A stretch of DNA of 64,000 bases from Candidatus Obscuribacterales bacterium (GCA_020054205.1 JAGVLS010000010.1:124001-188000); one strand, 5' to 3'; shown: positions 27,004-38,138, counted from the stretch's first letter. Numbers and translations: made by a program. The notes: generated by a model not told the origin, from the letters alone.

Positions 27004-29412
27004 ATGGACATAGTCAGCAAATCTTTAAAAGCATTGGAATGGGAAAAGCTAAAAACATATCTTGCCCAAGAAGCATGTTCTGATTGGTCAACACAATTGT
27101 GTCTGCATATTCCTATCAATTGTGAGCTTAAGATTGTTGAAATTTTATTGGCTGAAACCCAAGAAGCTTTTAGTTTAATTTCAGAGGGCTTTGAATTAAG
27201 CCAAATTGGACTGCCTGAATTAAGACCAATAATAGAACGTCTCAAAACTGGGGCAAGTCTTTCAGCGAACGAATTCCATCTAATTTGCCATACGCTCTTA
27301 TTAGGATCAAAAACAAAAACATTATTGAGCGATTTAGAAAACAATGAATTTCAACATCTTATAAAATATGCCAAACAAATTTCTCAATTATCGGATTTGG
27401 TAAAAAGCATAAATAATGTAATAGATAAGGATGCAAGCATTAAAGATAATGCTAGTACTTATCTATTAGATTTGAAACAAAAAGCAAAAAGAACAAATGC
27501 AAAAATTAAAGATCAATTGAACAAAATTATCAATTCATCAACTTTATCAAAAGCATTGCAAGAGCCACTTTACACACAACGAAATGGAAGGTATGTTCTA
27601 CCAGTAAATTCTAGTATGACAAATGTAATTGAAGGCTTAGTGCATGATAGTTCGGCTTCTGGACTAACGGTATATATAGAGCCTTATGCTGTAGTGGAGT
27701 CGAGTAATAAAGCAAGACTAATAGAATCTCAAATTGAAGCTGAAATTGTTAGAATACTGACTGAATTAACAGAAGAAACAAAAAAATATACAGAAGCAAT
27801 TGAAAATACTTATAAAATTTTGGTTGATATAGATTTTATTGCCGCCCGAGCGCGTTTAGCGAAAAAATATAACGGTATATGTCCTAAAATTACACTGTCT
27901 ACAAAAACACATTTAAAACAAGCAAAACATCCATTGCTTATATTGCAACAGTTATATAAAGAAAATTTGATAGTTGGTAATGATATTTCTCTTGATGACA
28001 ATTATCGTACTTTAGTAATTACTGGACCAAATACTGGTGGAAAAACAGTATTGATAAAAACTATTGGCTTAATGATATTAATGGCTCAAGCTGGATTGCT
28101 TATTCCAGTAGACAAAGGCTCAGTACTTAAGATTTATAAAAATATTTATGCTGATATTGGCGATGAACAATCATTAGAGCAAAGTTTGTCTACATTTTCT
28201 GCTCATATTACCAATATTGTTGATATTGTAAATAATGCTGACGCATATACTTTGGTTTTATTGGATGAAATAGGAGCTGGTACTGATCCTAAAGAAGGTA
28301 TGGCGTTGGCCAAGTCGATTTTAGAATATCTCAATCAAATTCAAGCCCACACTATAGCTACAACGCATTTTGGTGAATTAAAAACATTGGCACATTCGGA
28401 TAATGGTTTTGTCAATGCTAGTTTTGAATTTGATGAACAAACACTATCACCTACTTATAAACTTCATTTAGGATTAGCTGGTAAATCGCGTGCTTTTGAA
28501 ATTGCAAAACGTATTGGTCTTAAAGACAATCTTATTGCAAAAGCTATTGAATTTTATAGCTTAGAAACTGATGATACTCAAAAAACAGCTGATTTATTGC
28601 AAGAACAATTAAGTCAAGCCAAAGAAAAAGAAATAATTTTAGAGGAAAAAATTAAAGAAGTTACAGACAAAGAACTACAAGCAGAGCGTCTTTTAAACGA
28701 AATTGACACAGAAAAAGAAAACATTCGTATTGCGTATGCTCAAAAAATTGAAAGTCAATTTCAACTAGCATCTCAAGAAATAAAAGAAATGATTGCTCAA
28801 TTGCAAAAATCACCAGATATGAAAAAGGCACAAGAATCACAAAAGAAAGTTGATGGAATTTTTAAAGATCTTGGTTGGCATGAACAATCTAATTCTATGA
28901 AAACAGAAGATTTTGAAAATTTGCATGTAGGACAAAACGTGAAAGTGCTTTCATTAAATCAAATAGCCATAATCGAAGATTTGCCGGCTAAAAAAGACAT
29001 AAGTAAGCAAAATATGGCATTAGTGCGTACTGGCAATATAAAAATAAAAGTACCAATATCTGATTTAAGGTCTATTTCTCAAAATAAACCAAATAAGCTT
29101 AAAAGCCATAAGAACATTAAATCAGGGACTATAAAAGAGACTAGTTTAAATGTTTTTGTTAGATCTTCTATTAATACTGTTGATTTAAGAGGGCAAACCG
29201 TCGACGATGCTTTAATTAATGTAGAACAGTTCATAGATGCTAAATACTATGAAAAAACAAGCCCAATTATGATAATCCATGGACATGGTACTGGTGCTGT
29301 AAGAGCAGCTGTGAGAAGCTATTTAAGCAATTCTGGTTATGAACTTAAATTCCGAGAAGGCGAAAGCTATGAAGGTGGCAATGGGGTAACAATTGTCGAG
29401 CTTGGATTTTAA
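27004..29412 (+). CDS. mutS2: MutS2 endonuclease/ribosome-rescue ATPase
   Basis: An 802-residue MutS2. The ATPase domain has Walker A TGPNTGGKTV (near residue 341) and Walker B LVLLDEIGAGTDP (near 419). A long coiled coil (about 530-630) and the C-terminal Smr domain (VDLRGQTVDDAL, IIHGHGTGAVR) follow. The mismatch-reading N-terminal domain of MutS is absent, as expected. MutS2 suppresses recombination or splits collided ribosomes, depending on the species. A TTG at 27001 is directly before the ATG used here; neither has a good ribosome-binding site. Confidence 0.96.
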   Translation: MDIVSKSLKALEWEKLKTYLAQEACSDWSTQLCLHIPINCELKIVEILLAETQEAFSLISEGFELSQIGLPELRPIIERLKTGASLSANEFHLICHTLLLGSKTKTLLSDLENNEFQHLIKYAKQISQLSDLVKSINNVIDKDASIKDNASTYLLDLKQKAKRTNAKIKDQLNKIINSSTLSKALQEPLYTQRNGRYVLPVNSSMTNVIEGLVHDSSASGLTVYIEPYAVVESSNKARLIESQIEAEIVRILTELTEETKKYTEAIENTYKILVDIDFIAARARLAKKYNGICPKITLSTKTHLKQAKHPLLILQQLYKENLIVGNDISLDDNYRTLVITGPNTGGKTVLIKTIGLMILMAQAGLLIPVDKGSVLKIYKNIYADIGDEQSLEQSLSTFSAHITNIVDIVNNADAYTLVLLDEIGAGTDPKEGMALAKSILEYLNQIQAHTIATTHFGELKTLAHSDNGFVNASFEFDEQTLSPTYKLHLGLAGKSRAFEIAKRIGLKDNLIAKAIEFYSLETDDTQKTADLLQEQLSQAKEKEIILEEKIKEVTDKELQAERLLNEIDTEKENIRIAYAQKIESQFQLASQEIKEMIAQLQKSPDMKKAQESQKKVDGIFKDLGWHEQSNSMKTEDFENLHVGQNVKVLSLNQIAIIEDLPAKKDISKQNMALVRTGNIKIKVPISDLRSISQNKPNKLKSHKNIKSGTIKETSLNVFVRSSINTVDLRGQTVDDALINVEQFIDAKYYEKTSPIMIIHGHGTGAVRAAVRSYLSNSGYELKFREGESYEGGNGVTIVELGF

Positions 29413-29628
29413 AAATTCTAGAATGGGCATGAAATTTATGTTGGGACACTAGTTTTTTGTCTAAAACACATATATATTGCTGTCCAAACATAGCTGAACT
29501 TGGATAGATTTGGTCAGACGCCCCAAAAAGGTGGAATTGTACATATACCAAGTTAAGTTTTAATCTTAGGCTATATATAGCCCCCAAATATAGCACCAAG
29601 AAATTAAGCATTTAAAGGATTGAATAAT

Positions 29629-32600
29629 ATGCCAACGGAAGCATCGCCAGAAGAAGATAATAAAAAACCAGATGTTGCTGCTGAAACTCCTGATGAAAGT
29701 GCTGAGGCTCCTAGTGCTCTTGAAAGAGAAGCAGCAGAAGCATTATCTAGCCCACCAGAAAATGCAGAGACTTTTCCACTTGATAGAGCTATACGTTCTT
29801 TTAGTGCTTGGAATGATATTCAAAAATCAGCTAAAGAACAAATGAGTCAAGGAGATTTTACTAGCGCACTAACTACTTTTGGTAAAAGTGCTCAGTTTAG
29901 CGAACAATTATTATATGAACAAAAAGATGGCAAATATGTAAAAACTGCTTTTGCCTTAGCATTAGACAAAAAGATTGATCAATTAAAAGCTAATACTCCT
30001 GACGATCCTAATTTAGCTCAATTAATACAATTAAAACATAGTACAGCTGCTTCTCATGCTGGCATGGGTTTGGCTCATTTTGCCTTAGCTAGAAGTACAA
30101 GTGGTGAAGAACGCAATAATCATTTATTGCAAGGACTAGCCCAAAAAGAACAAGCAGAATCATTTTCACCAGAATTGAGACAAACAAAAACATTTGATCA
30201 AGTTAAAGATGAAGTAGCAGAAGCATTAGCTTTAAAAGAAAAACTACAAGTAGAACCAGCTGATGCTCCAGAAGCGCCTAAAGCGCCTGAAGAGCCAGCT
30301 AGCAAAGAAGGTTTTACAAAAGAAGATGTAAACGCTATTGTTGAATCTCATAGCGAACTTAATCCAAATCAAAAAGCACAATTATTAGCTTTAGAAATGG
30401 CATTCTCTAATGCTAGAGATGGAAATGGACAGGCAACACTACAACAATTTCAAGCTGCTTTAACAAGTATAAAAACAGATGCTGATCGAGATGCTGTCAT
30501 GAAAGCTTTAGAGCATGATATGTTTGAATTTGATGAAATAGGTGGTGTCAAATTTGAATATAAAGGTAATAATTTATCTATAAATGTAAGAAATGAAAAT
30601 TCTAACGATTCAATGAAGTTTAACGTAAAAACAGGACAAGTGATTAGTCGAACAAATGATCCAAATGTTGTTTTTGACAAAATTGGAGATGCTGTAATTG
30701 CTGCTGATGTTAGTCGTAAGGCAATTATTGCATCTTTGCAAAGAACATCAGAAAGTTTACAAGCAATGCGCGATCGTGTACAAGTAATGGAAGCGCAAGT
30801 AGAAGCCCAGAGGCAAGCACAAGCAAATACTGAAAAACAACCAGAAGCAGAAAATGCTAGTTTACCAGAAGGTATTTCACTAATAAATGATAAGCCTTTT
30901 TATCCAGGTACATGGATTGAAGATAAAGAAGGAGTGCGTCGCCCTCAAGGAGAAGCAGTACCACAAGAACTTCTTTTACATGGACAAACATTAGTTTTAG
31001 ATGGGACTGTACAAACTAGTCTTCCAGAAAATCCTTTAAATAAAAATTCTGAAGCGATAGCATCTATTGGTGAAGGTCCTATTTCAAAAGAAACAGAATC
31101 TAAATTCGAAGCAGCAGTTATAGCTGCCGATAATTTAAATAAACTAGCAATAGCTAAAGCTATGGAAGAAATAATTAGTGCTAATCCTAATGTAATAGAA
31201 CAATCACAAGCACTAGCAAAAATTCAACCAGCCATATTGCAAAGCGAAACTAATTTAAATGCAATAGAGGCAAAAATTCCTGGCAATCCTGAGGAAAAAC
31301 AACGTATTTTAGATCATTTAAATGGCTTAAAAACTAATATTGCCAGTGCTAGTCAGCTAGATCAATTTATAAATGGTCAAACTGATCAATATAAAGCAGC
31401 TATTGAACAGCCACCGATAAAAGAATGGATGGCTGAATTTAGAAATTCTCTTGGTAATAGAGAAATTGCTCATAACATAATGGCAGAAAGTGGAGAAGCT
31501 ATTAAATCTTTAAGTACATTGCAGCAATTATATAATTCTTCACGTGATATTAGAGCAACATTTCTTACTGCATTTAATAGATATGGTGTAAGTGATGAAT
31601 CTCAACATAATGTTATTCGTAATTTATATGCTGATTTAGGAAAAATGGATAGAAGATATTTGCAAGATAAAGGTTTTGTAGAAGATGCTCTTAAATATGG
31701 TGTGGCATTTGTACAAGACGATAAAGGCGAATTAATTGACATAAAAATAGATGCAAGTAAAAAGCCAGAACAAAAAGCTCCTGCTGCCGTAGTTGATGCT
31801 CCTGAAGTTAAACCTGAGCCAGAAGCACCAGTAAATCCAGAAAAGCCAGCTGCCCCAGAAAGTCAAGCAAGAGAGGCTGAGTCGGATGCAACGCCTGTTG
31901 TAAAACCTGATAAAGTTGAAAAATTAGATGAAGCAAGTATGTCTTGTTTGCAAAGTTCACAAGCTGCTTATGTGCAAGCATTACAACACATTGCTGCTAA
32001 AAGACAAACTGATAAAAACGATAATGCAATTGCACCATTACCTGAAAATGTAAATAAATTATTTAAAGAATCAATAGAGGCTGCCTCAAAAATAACTGAG
32101 GCTGGTCTTGAAACTAGAGTATTAGAATTAAATCAATTGTTTAACACTGACACTAAATTAGCAGATGGTAGTGTATTACGTGCTGTAACTGATGCTGATA
32201 AAGACACGTACCATGGCTTATTAACTAAATTACAAGAAAAGCAAAATAATCTGGCTACCATACAACTTGATGATGCAGATAAATTGCAATATAAAGCATT
32301 TATAGATGGTCTTTCAGATGAGGCAAAACAAAATGTTGCTGGTAGCATTTTTGCTGCTTTAGAGTCTGAATATTTATCTACTGATGCAAATGATGTAAAT
32401 CAAGAAGTTATACGTACAAATCTATCTGCTCAAATACAATCTTTGTCCGATAAATATCCACAAATGAAAGAATATTTGGCACAAAGAAGTGCATTGCAGG
32501 AATTTAGAGCAACAGATGTTGGTAGAAAAATTACTTATTATGAAAGTGAAATGCAAAGGGTTCAAGAATTAGCTCATGCTAAAGCAATAACAAGTGGCCT

Positions 32601-34593
32601 TTATGCATTAGCTCTTACGCAATCAAATGACCCGGCAAGTATTAGTAAAGCTAAAGATTATTTTAGAGAAGCCTTAACTGATGGTGAGGCTGCTCTTTTA
32701 GTATCGCAATTAACAGGTATCGATATTGCCGCTGAATCACAAAAATCGGGAATAAGTGAAAAAGAATTGCAAGTATTGCGTGTACCAGGCATGGCAGATG
32801 CTTTTCGCGCCAAAGATATTTTAAATGACGCTTCTATTGCCGATCCTAATGAACGTTTAAAGCGTGCACAAGCATATATTGATAGTGCTTTAGCTAAAAG
32901 TGATATAAATGAAGACGGAATAAAATTATTTGGACAAGAAGCAGAATTAAATAAACTAATTGCAAATAAATCTCCTCAAGAAATTGCAATTTCTCCAGAG
33001 GCTAGTGAAGCACAACAAAAATTAGAAGCAATTGGCACAATAAGAACAGTGCAAGGACTTGTACGGGCTGAATTGGCCACTAATTTAAATAATTTTGGTC
33101 TTGATAATAAAAATGAAAATGCAATTGCTCAAGCAAAAAGTGCAATTCAAGATGCATTAAAATATAATTCTAGTGAAGAACTTTTAGTTGGAATAGATGT
33201 AAAAATAGATAAAAAAGAAAAAATTGATTTATCAACGGCAGCAGCTGCTGGTTTTCTCAATAATGCAAAACTATTAATAGAATCAAAATTTGGAAGCAGT
33301 GGTGGTGATCCAATTAGTGCTGCTGTACCGGTTGTATCAATGTTATTTAAACGAGAAGAACGTCAAAAAATTATTGATGTTGCTGGACAACAAATTGCAG
33401 CAGCTGCCTTAATTGATGATCAATATAGAAATGCTGTTGTACAACGAGCTTCTGCTGATGCTAGAGAATCATTATCAAGATTAGGGACTAATTTGACATC
33501 TGTTGGTCTAGGACATTTATCAGCAAAAGGACTGGGGGCTTTAGCACAAAATTTACCTGGCAGATGGAAACCAGTTGGTATGCTTGCATCTAAAATATTA
33601 GGGTATGGCGGTGGTGGATATGCCTCCATGGAAGCATTAGATTATGGCTCACAACAATTACTTGGTACTCGTGATCATAGCTTTGGTGAAAATGTATCTG
33701 GGTTAGGACTTACATATGCATCAATTTATTTAACTAAGGGCATGCATGAGGCAAGAATGGCAAGATTACAACCACAATTAGCAGCTGTGCCTAGTGAATT
33801 AGCTTTAGGTAGCCGTTTTCAATATCTAAATCCTTTAAATTTAAGAGGTGGACTTGGTGGTGGCTATGCTAATGCATTAAGCTTAAGACAATTATCAGCT
33901 CGCCAAGCCTGGGGAAATTTTGGTCATCGCTTTTCTTTAGGGGCTGTTGGTGCTGGTGTATATAAAACACAAGAAATTGTGCCTTATGTAAGCACCAATC
34001 CACAAACAGGTGAATTATATACATTTTCTGACATGCCAAATGCTGGTATTCAGTTAACAAAAGAATCTGCTTTTGGTGGCGCAGCTACAGCATTACTTGT
34101 TCCTTCACTTAAAATGATCCCTGGTAGTGGATATATTGCCGATCGTTTTTCAAAAGTAATAGATAAAATTGCAGGACAAAGTACTGCTCCAGTTTGGCAA
34201 GCAGGATCATCGGCAACAGCACCTGTTGTAGCTGAAACTGCTGCAGCAAACCCAGCTGTAAGTAGTGGATTAGGTAGAGTTTTAAAAGCACCTCTTAATT
34301 GGGCTAATGATACTGTAGTTAAACCAGCATTAAATTATGCCTATGCACATGCTTATGCTCCAGTACAGCCATATGTAAATCATGCTGGTAATTGGGCTGC
34401 TTATATAGGTAATAAGGCACAAATTCCAGGCTTAGTAAATGAAATAGGTAGCACTGCTCCACCTTTAATTCGTCCAATAGTCGATACAGTAGACGATAAT
34501 ACGCGAGCTAATGTCTGGCAAGAAGCTAATGAAGCAGCACAAAGACAAATAGATGAAGTAGAAGCAAAAAGGCGTGCTGAAGCCGAAAAGTAA
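29629..34593 (+). CDS. Giant acidic helical protein, 1654 aa, unknown family
   Basis: I do not recognise this family. ATG 29629 is preceded by AAAGGA. The N-terminus is acidic and disordered (about 1-55) with no signal peptide. A TPR-like helical part follows (about 60-210). Further on are Pro/Glu/Ala linkers (near 215-230 and 720-765) and long helical Ala/Gln/Asp-rich segments. From about 1225 it turns hydrophobic and Gly-rich (SILGYGGGGYASMEAL after KILG, and AFGGAATALLVPSL). The tail is Ala-rich and ends in a charged helix (EVEAKRRAEAEK). I found a single cysteine. The next gene has the same architecture at half the length. Function unknown; candidates are a scaffold, an effector or a surface protein exported without a classical signal. 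Confidence 0.8.
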   Translation: MPTEASPEEDNKKPDVAAETPDESAEAPSALEREAAEALSSPPENAETFPLDRAIRSFSAWNDIQKSAKEQMSQGDFTSALTTFGKSAQFSEQLLYEQKDGKYVKTAFALALDKKIDQLKANTPDDPNLAQLIQLKHSTAASHAGMGLAHFALARSTSGEERNNHLLQGLAQKEQAESFSPELRQTKTFDQVKDEVAEALALKEKLQVEPADAPEAPKAPEEPASKEGFTKEDVNAIVESHSELNPNQKAQLLALEMAFSNARDGNGQATLQQFQAALTSIKTDADRDAVMKALEHDMFEFDEIGGVKFEYKGNNLSINVRNENSNDSMKFNVKTGQVISRTNDPNVVFDKIGDAVIAADVSRKAIIASLQRTSESLQAMRDRVQVMEAQVEAQRQAQANTEKQPEAENASLPEGISLINDKPFYPGTWIEDKEGVRRPQGEAVPQELLLHGQTLVLDGTVQTSLPENPLNKNSEAIASIGEGPISKETESKFEAAVIAADNLNKLAIAKAMEEIISANPNVIEQSQALAKIQPAILQSETNLNAIEAKIPGNPEEKQRILDHLNGLKTNIASASQLDQFINGQTDQYKAAIEQPPIKEWMAEFRNSLGNREIAHNIMAESGEAIKSLSTLQQLYNSSRDIRATFLTAFNRYGVSDESQHNVIRNLYADLGKMDRRYLQDKGFVEDALKYGVAFVQDDKGELIDIKIDASKKPEQKAPAAVVDAPEVKPEPEAPVNPEKPAAPESQAREAESDATPVVKPDKVEKLDEASMSCLQSSQAAYVQALQHIAAKRQTDKNDNAIAPLPENVNKLFKESIEAASKITEAGLETRVLELNQLFNTDTKLADGSVLRAVTDADKDTYHGLLTKLQEKQNNLATIQLDDADKLQYKAFIDGLSDEAKQNVAGSIFAALESEYLSTDANDVNQEVIRTNLSAQIQSLSDKYPQMKEYLAQRSALQEFRATDVGRKITYYESEMQRVQELAHAKAITSGLYALALTQSNDPASISKAKDYFREALTDGEAALLVSQLTGIDIAAESQKSGISEKELQVLRVPGMADAFRAKDILNDASIADPNERLKRAQAYIDSALAKSDINEDGIKLFGQEAELNKLIANKSPQEIAISPEASEAQQKLEAIGTIRTVQGLVRAELATNLNNFGLDNKNENAIAQAKSAIQDALKYNSSEELLVGIDVKIDKKEKIDLSTAAAAGFLNNAKLLIESKFGSSGGDPISAAVPVVSMLFKREERQKIIDVAGQQIAAAALIDDQYRNAVVQRASADARESLSRLGTNLTSVGLGHLSAKGLGALAQNLPGRWKPVGMLASKILGYGGGGYASMEALDYGSQQLLGTRDHSFGENVSGLGLTYASIYLTKGMHEARMARLQPQLAAVPSELALGSRFQYLNPLNLRGGLGGGYANALSLRQLSARQAWGNFGHRFSLGAVGAGVYKTQEIVPYVSTNPQTGELYTFSDMPNAGIQLTKESAFGGAATALLVPSLKMIPGSGYIADRFSKVIDKIAGQSTAPVWQAGSSATAPVVAETAAANPAVSSGLGRVLKAPLNWANDTVVKPALNYAYAHAYAPVQPYVNHAGNWAAYIGNKAQIPGLVNEIGSTAPPLIRPIVDTVDDNTRANVWQEANEAAQRQIDEVEAKRRAEAEK

Positions 34594-34701
34594 AAAATAG
34601 CTTGTTTTTGCCAATTTTAGTTAGAAAATGTCCAAATTAAGCCATTTACGGGTAGATTAAATTAGGCTCCTGGTGATTTTATCTATCTTAGGTATCCCAA
34701 A

Positions 34702-37350
34702 ATGGTTGATAGACCAGATTCTAATAAAAATACAGAAACAAGAGAAGAGTCTCAGGCAGAATCTTCAGAAGAATCTAGCATTGCAGTGGAAACAAATGAC
34801 AGCGATGTTAGTAATTCTTCTGATTTGTCTTTTGAAGCGCAAGAGCTATTTAACCTGCCTGCTTTCAATATGGATAATTCTATTGCCAAAAATGACAAAG
34901 TAAACGAATTATTTCCAACTTTAGCAATAGATATACCAAGCACTGATAAATTACAAAAAGATGAATTGAGAAAAATTGATTTAGGTGTACTTGGACGTAA
35001 AATAGACGAACAACAAACAGAATTAACAAGTTTAATTGAAATAAAACCAGATGGAACATATGGAGTTAAGCCAGATGATAAAACGCAAAATGGTGGCGTA
35101 AGCAATGCTCAAAGAGTAAAACAATTAATAGATGCTATGGATACAAATACTGATTTAGTAGTTAAAGCTGCTCGCGTACAATCAGAAGATGCTCGCAATG
35201 AAGTATTGAATTTACAACCAAAATTAGAAGCTTTAAGTAAGCCTTTGTATGAAAAAGGATTGATTACTAAAGCAATGCCTAGTATTGCTGATATAGATAA
35301 AGCTATAGAACAAGTAGCAACATATACAAATCCAGCTGAGCGTGATCAATTGAAAGAACAATTGACACAAGTAAGGGGCTTAATGGATGAAAAAGCAGAA
35401 TTATTATTACGTTATCACCAAGTTGGGCCAGCAGAAGCTGAACGTACAGATTTTTTAGTAAGAATGGGACGTATAGATGCAGCAAAACAATTAATTGATG
35501 GATCAAGTCATAAAGATTTCCATACATATTTAGCTACCGAGCAAAAAATAAATGCTGGTATTAGTCATGATATAAAAGCTATTCGTGGCACAGACAATGC
35601 AATACTTCGTCGTGATGCTGCTGAAAAACTTGTTTTAGCAAATGATGCTCCCGGTGCTGAAGCTGAGTATAAACGAGCTTTAGAGCTAAGTAATAGCCAA
35701 TATAACGAACAGAACAAAAAAATTGCCGATATTGAAGCCGAACAAGCAAAGCTTACCACAGAATTTGATTTAGGCAAAACATTTGAATTGGAACAGCAAA
35801 AACAATTAGCCATGGTTTTAAAAGATGATCGTGGTGAAGTTATGCTTTCATATGCTCAATTTTTAATTAAAGAAGGACGCAATGTAGAAGCTAGTAATTT
35901 ATTGCTTGATGTTGCTACTGAACATCCAACGGTAGCAGCAAGGATAGGTCAAGAAACATTTGATAGTTTAATTACTCAATCATCTACAACCAAAAGACTG
36001 GTTGATATGGAAATTCAGGCAAGAGCATCTATTGATAAATATACAGAATTAACTATGCAAGCTCAAAAAGAAGACAATCCTGATAAATGGACAGAGGCGG
36101 TAGCAGAACTTGAAAAAATAACTAAATCTCCGAGTGCGCTTGATATAAAAGCAGCAAATGAAATGTTAGCTGTATATGAAAAACAAATTGCCGAGGAAAA
36201 ACAAAAACCAATAGGTGAACAAAATAATGAAATTATTGCTGCCTTAGAACAAGACAAAACACATTTAGAAGGTGTTATGGGCAATAATAAGCGATTTCAA
36301 TCTTATGCAAAATTTGAATTAGCTAGAATTTCAGTTATGACTGATAATGTAGCAAATGCTGACCAATTGCTAAATGAAATTGCTGCAAGTGATCCTAATT
36401 TTGAACATGATATGACTCAAAATAATCCAGACATGGCAAAACAATTTTCATTAATACATGATTCTGTAGCAGCATATAAAGAAGACATAAGAGAAAAACC
36501 TTGGTATGAAGATGCTTGGCATTATACAAAAAAAGCTGGTAGTGCTGTGGCATATGCCGCTAGTGCTAGTTGGCAATTCATCAAAGAAAATTTAGGCATG
36601 GTAGTAGCTACAGCAGCTGGTATAGTTGTAGGCACTGTTGTAGCCGGTCTTACATGTTGGAGTGGACCAGGAGCTGTTATTGCTGGTGCTGCCGCCGGTA
36701 TGGCTGCTGGCGCTCTTGTTGGTGGCATATTAGGAACAGGTACAGATTATGCTATGGGTAAAGATGTTACTTGGGGTAGTGCTGGTCAAAGAATGTTAGA
36801 TGGTGGCACGGGCGCCTTAGGTGGTTATATATTTAAAGGAGCGCAAGTAGGGCGTGCTGCTTATGTAGCAAGAAGTTTACCGCAAGCTCTTAAACCTTAT
36901 GCATTAGCAGGTTTTGGTTCATCAAGTTTACGCCGGACAACGGATGCAATCATTGATACAGCAAGTGGAGCTAATGATGATAAAACCGCCAGTGAAATAG
37001 TTGTAGGCACGCTTGGCAACATAGCACAAGATACAGCATTTAGCACAATGTTAGGTGGTATGAGATTTGGTGGTTATAGTGGTTGGGGTACAGCATCTGT
37101 ATTATCACTAACTAAAAATGCTGCTCACGAATATTTTACCTCTGATAAACCACAAAATTTAAGTGAATTTAGTACAAAAGTTGCTTATCAGTCATTTGTA
37201 GGTGATGTTTTAGGTGGTTATACAACTAGTTTATTGTTGGGTCGAGGACAAGCAGGATTTGCCTGGGCTACAAATATTGCACCAGCAACGGAAGGTGGGC
37301 TAGGAAGACTTTATGATGAAGTCTCAGCTACTGACAAGGACAAATTATAA
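34702..37350 (+). CDS. Large acidic helical protein with Gly-zipper membrane region, 882 aa
   Basis: No known family. The start is acidic and Ser-rich (ESQAESSEESS). Residues about 70-590 are helical, with TPR-like units such as GAEAEYKRALELSNSQYNE and VEASNLLLDVATEHP. After a Trp/Tyr-rich hinge (KPWYEDAWHYTKK, near 600) come two hydrophobic Gly/Ala stretches (about 630-690; VVATAAGIVVGTVVAGL and GAAAGMAAGALVGG) with GxxxG spacing. A Gly-rich C-terminal region of about 190 residues follows. Glycine zippers of this kind are seen in pore-forming toxins and in membrane-inserting effectors. It lies 108 bases after the 1654-residue gene and looks like its shorter relative. Function unknown. Confidence 0.8.
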   Translation: MVDRPDSNKNTETREESQAESSEESSIAVETNDSDVSNSSDLSFEAQELFNLPAFNMDNSIAKNDKVNELFPTLAIDIPSTDKLQKDELRKIDLGVLGRKIDEQQTELTSLIEIKPDGTYGVKPDDKTQNGGVSNAQRVKQLIDAMDTNTDLVVKAARVQSEDARNEVLNLQPKLEALSKPLYEKGLITKAMPSIADIDKAIEQVATYTNPAERDQLKEQLTQVRGLMDEKAELLLRYHQVGPAEAERTDFLVRMGRIDAAKQLIDGSSHKDFHTYLATEQKINAGISHDIKAIRGTDNAILRRDAAEKLVLANDAPGAEAEYKRALELSNSQYNEQNKKIADIEAEQAKLTTEFDLGKTFELEQQKQLAMVLKDDRGEVMLSYAQFLIKEGRNVEASNLLLDVATEHPTVAARIGQETFDSLITQSSTTKRLVDMEIQARASIDKYTELTMQAQKEDNPDKWTEAVAELEKITKSPSALDIKAANEMLAVYEKQIAEEKQKPIGEQNNEIIAALEQDKTHLEGVMGNNKRFQSYAKFELARISVMTDNVANADQLLNEIAASDPNFEHDMTQNNPDMAKQFSLIHDSVAAYKEDIREKPWYEDAWHYTKKAGSAVAYAASASWQFIKENLGMVVATAAGIVVGTVVAGLTCWSGPGAVIAGAAAGMAAGALVGGILGTGTDYAMGKDVTWGSAGQRMLDGGTGALGGYIFKGAQVGRAAYVARSLPQALKPYALAGFGSSSLRRTTDAIIDTASGANDDKTASEIVVGTLGNIAQDTAFSTMLGGMRFGGYSGWGTASVLSLTKNAAHEYFTSDKPQNLSEFSTKVAYQSFVGDVLGGYTTSLLLGRGQAGFAWATNIAPATEGGLGRLYDEVSATDKDKL

Positions 37351-37394
37351 GCAACTGTTGTAAACTAACTTAGTTTCATTATTACTATATTGTC

Positions 37395-38138
37395 GTGCCA
37401 GAAATTTCTGTAATTATTCCAGCATACAACGAAGAAAGGCGATTGCCGAGTACACTTAATTCGGTGTATGAATTTTTAACTAAGTACGAAAAAGATTTTG
37501 AAATTCTCGTTGTTGATGATGGCAGCATTGACCATACAGTAGATATTGTTGAAGAGTTTAGTAAAAACCATAATAACATTAGGTTATTGTCTTATTTACC
37601 TAATAAAGGAAAAGGATATGCTGTTAAGCATGGCATATTAGCTGCTAAAGGGGATGTATTATTGATTAATGATGCTGATGGTAGTTCTCCAATTGAAGAA
37701 TTAGTACGTCTTACAGCAGCAATTGATAATAGCGCAGATGTAGCTATTGGTTCTCGAGCAAAACCTGATGACAGTCGAGTAGTAAAAGCATTAGCTTATC
37801 GCAAACTTATTGGTAATACATTCAATTTAATTGTGCAAAGCTTGCTTTTACCTGGAATATACGATACACAATGTGGTTTTAAAATGTTTAAGCGCAATGT
37901 TGCCCGTGATATATTTTCAGTTGCACATTTAGATGGTTTTGGCTTTGATGTAGAAGTACTGTATATAGCGAGAATTAGAAATTATAAAATTGTTGAAATT
38001 CCCATAAATTGGACAAATGTAGAAGGATCAAAAGTCAATTTATTTTTTGATTCACCTAAAATGTTCATTGATGTTTTAAATGTTGTTGTATCAAAATGGT
38101 TAGGAAAATACAAAAGTGAACGTGGAACAAACAAATAA
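37395..38138 (+). CDS. Family 2 glycosyltransferase (dolichyl/polyprenyl-phosphate sugar synthase type)
   Basis: A 247-residue GT-A enzyme. ISVIIPAYNEERRLPSTL, VVDDGSIDHT and the metal-binding NDADGSSP are in place, and GFKMFKR with GFGFDVEVL fits the ALG5/DPG-synthase group that loads glucose or mannose onto a polyprenyl phosphate. No C-terminal membrane helices are present. The start is a GTG at 37395. Its 3' end overlaps the next gene, a polytopic membrane protein, by 23 bases, which suggests a lipid-linked sugar donor and its user. Confidence 0.9.
   Translation: MPEISVIIPAYNEERRLPSTLNSVYEFLTKYEKDFEILVVDDGSIDHTVDIVEEFSKNHNNIRLLSYLPNKGKGYAVKHGILAAKGDVLLINDADGSSPIEELVRLTAAIDNSADVAIGSRAKPDDSRVVKALAYRKLIGNTFNLIVQSLLLPGIYDTQCGFKMFKRNVARDIFSVAHLDGFGFDVEVLYIARIRNYKIVEIPINWTNVEGSKVNLFFDSPKMFIDVLNVVVSKWLGKYKSERGTNK

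Noticed and set aside
29629-37350. Giant genes as polymorphic toxins with immunity genes
   Set aside because: No recognisable toxin C-terminal domain, no signal, RHS or filamentous haemagglutinin repeats, and no small immunity gene; kept only as unknown.
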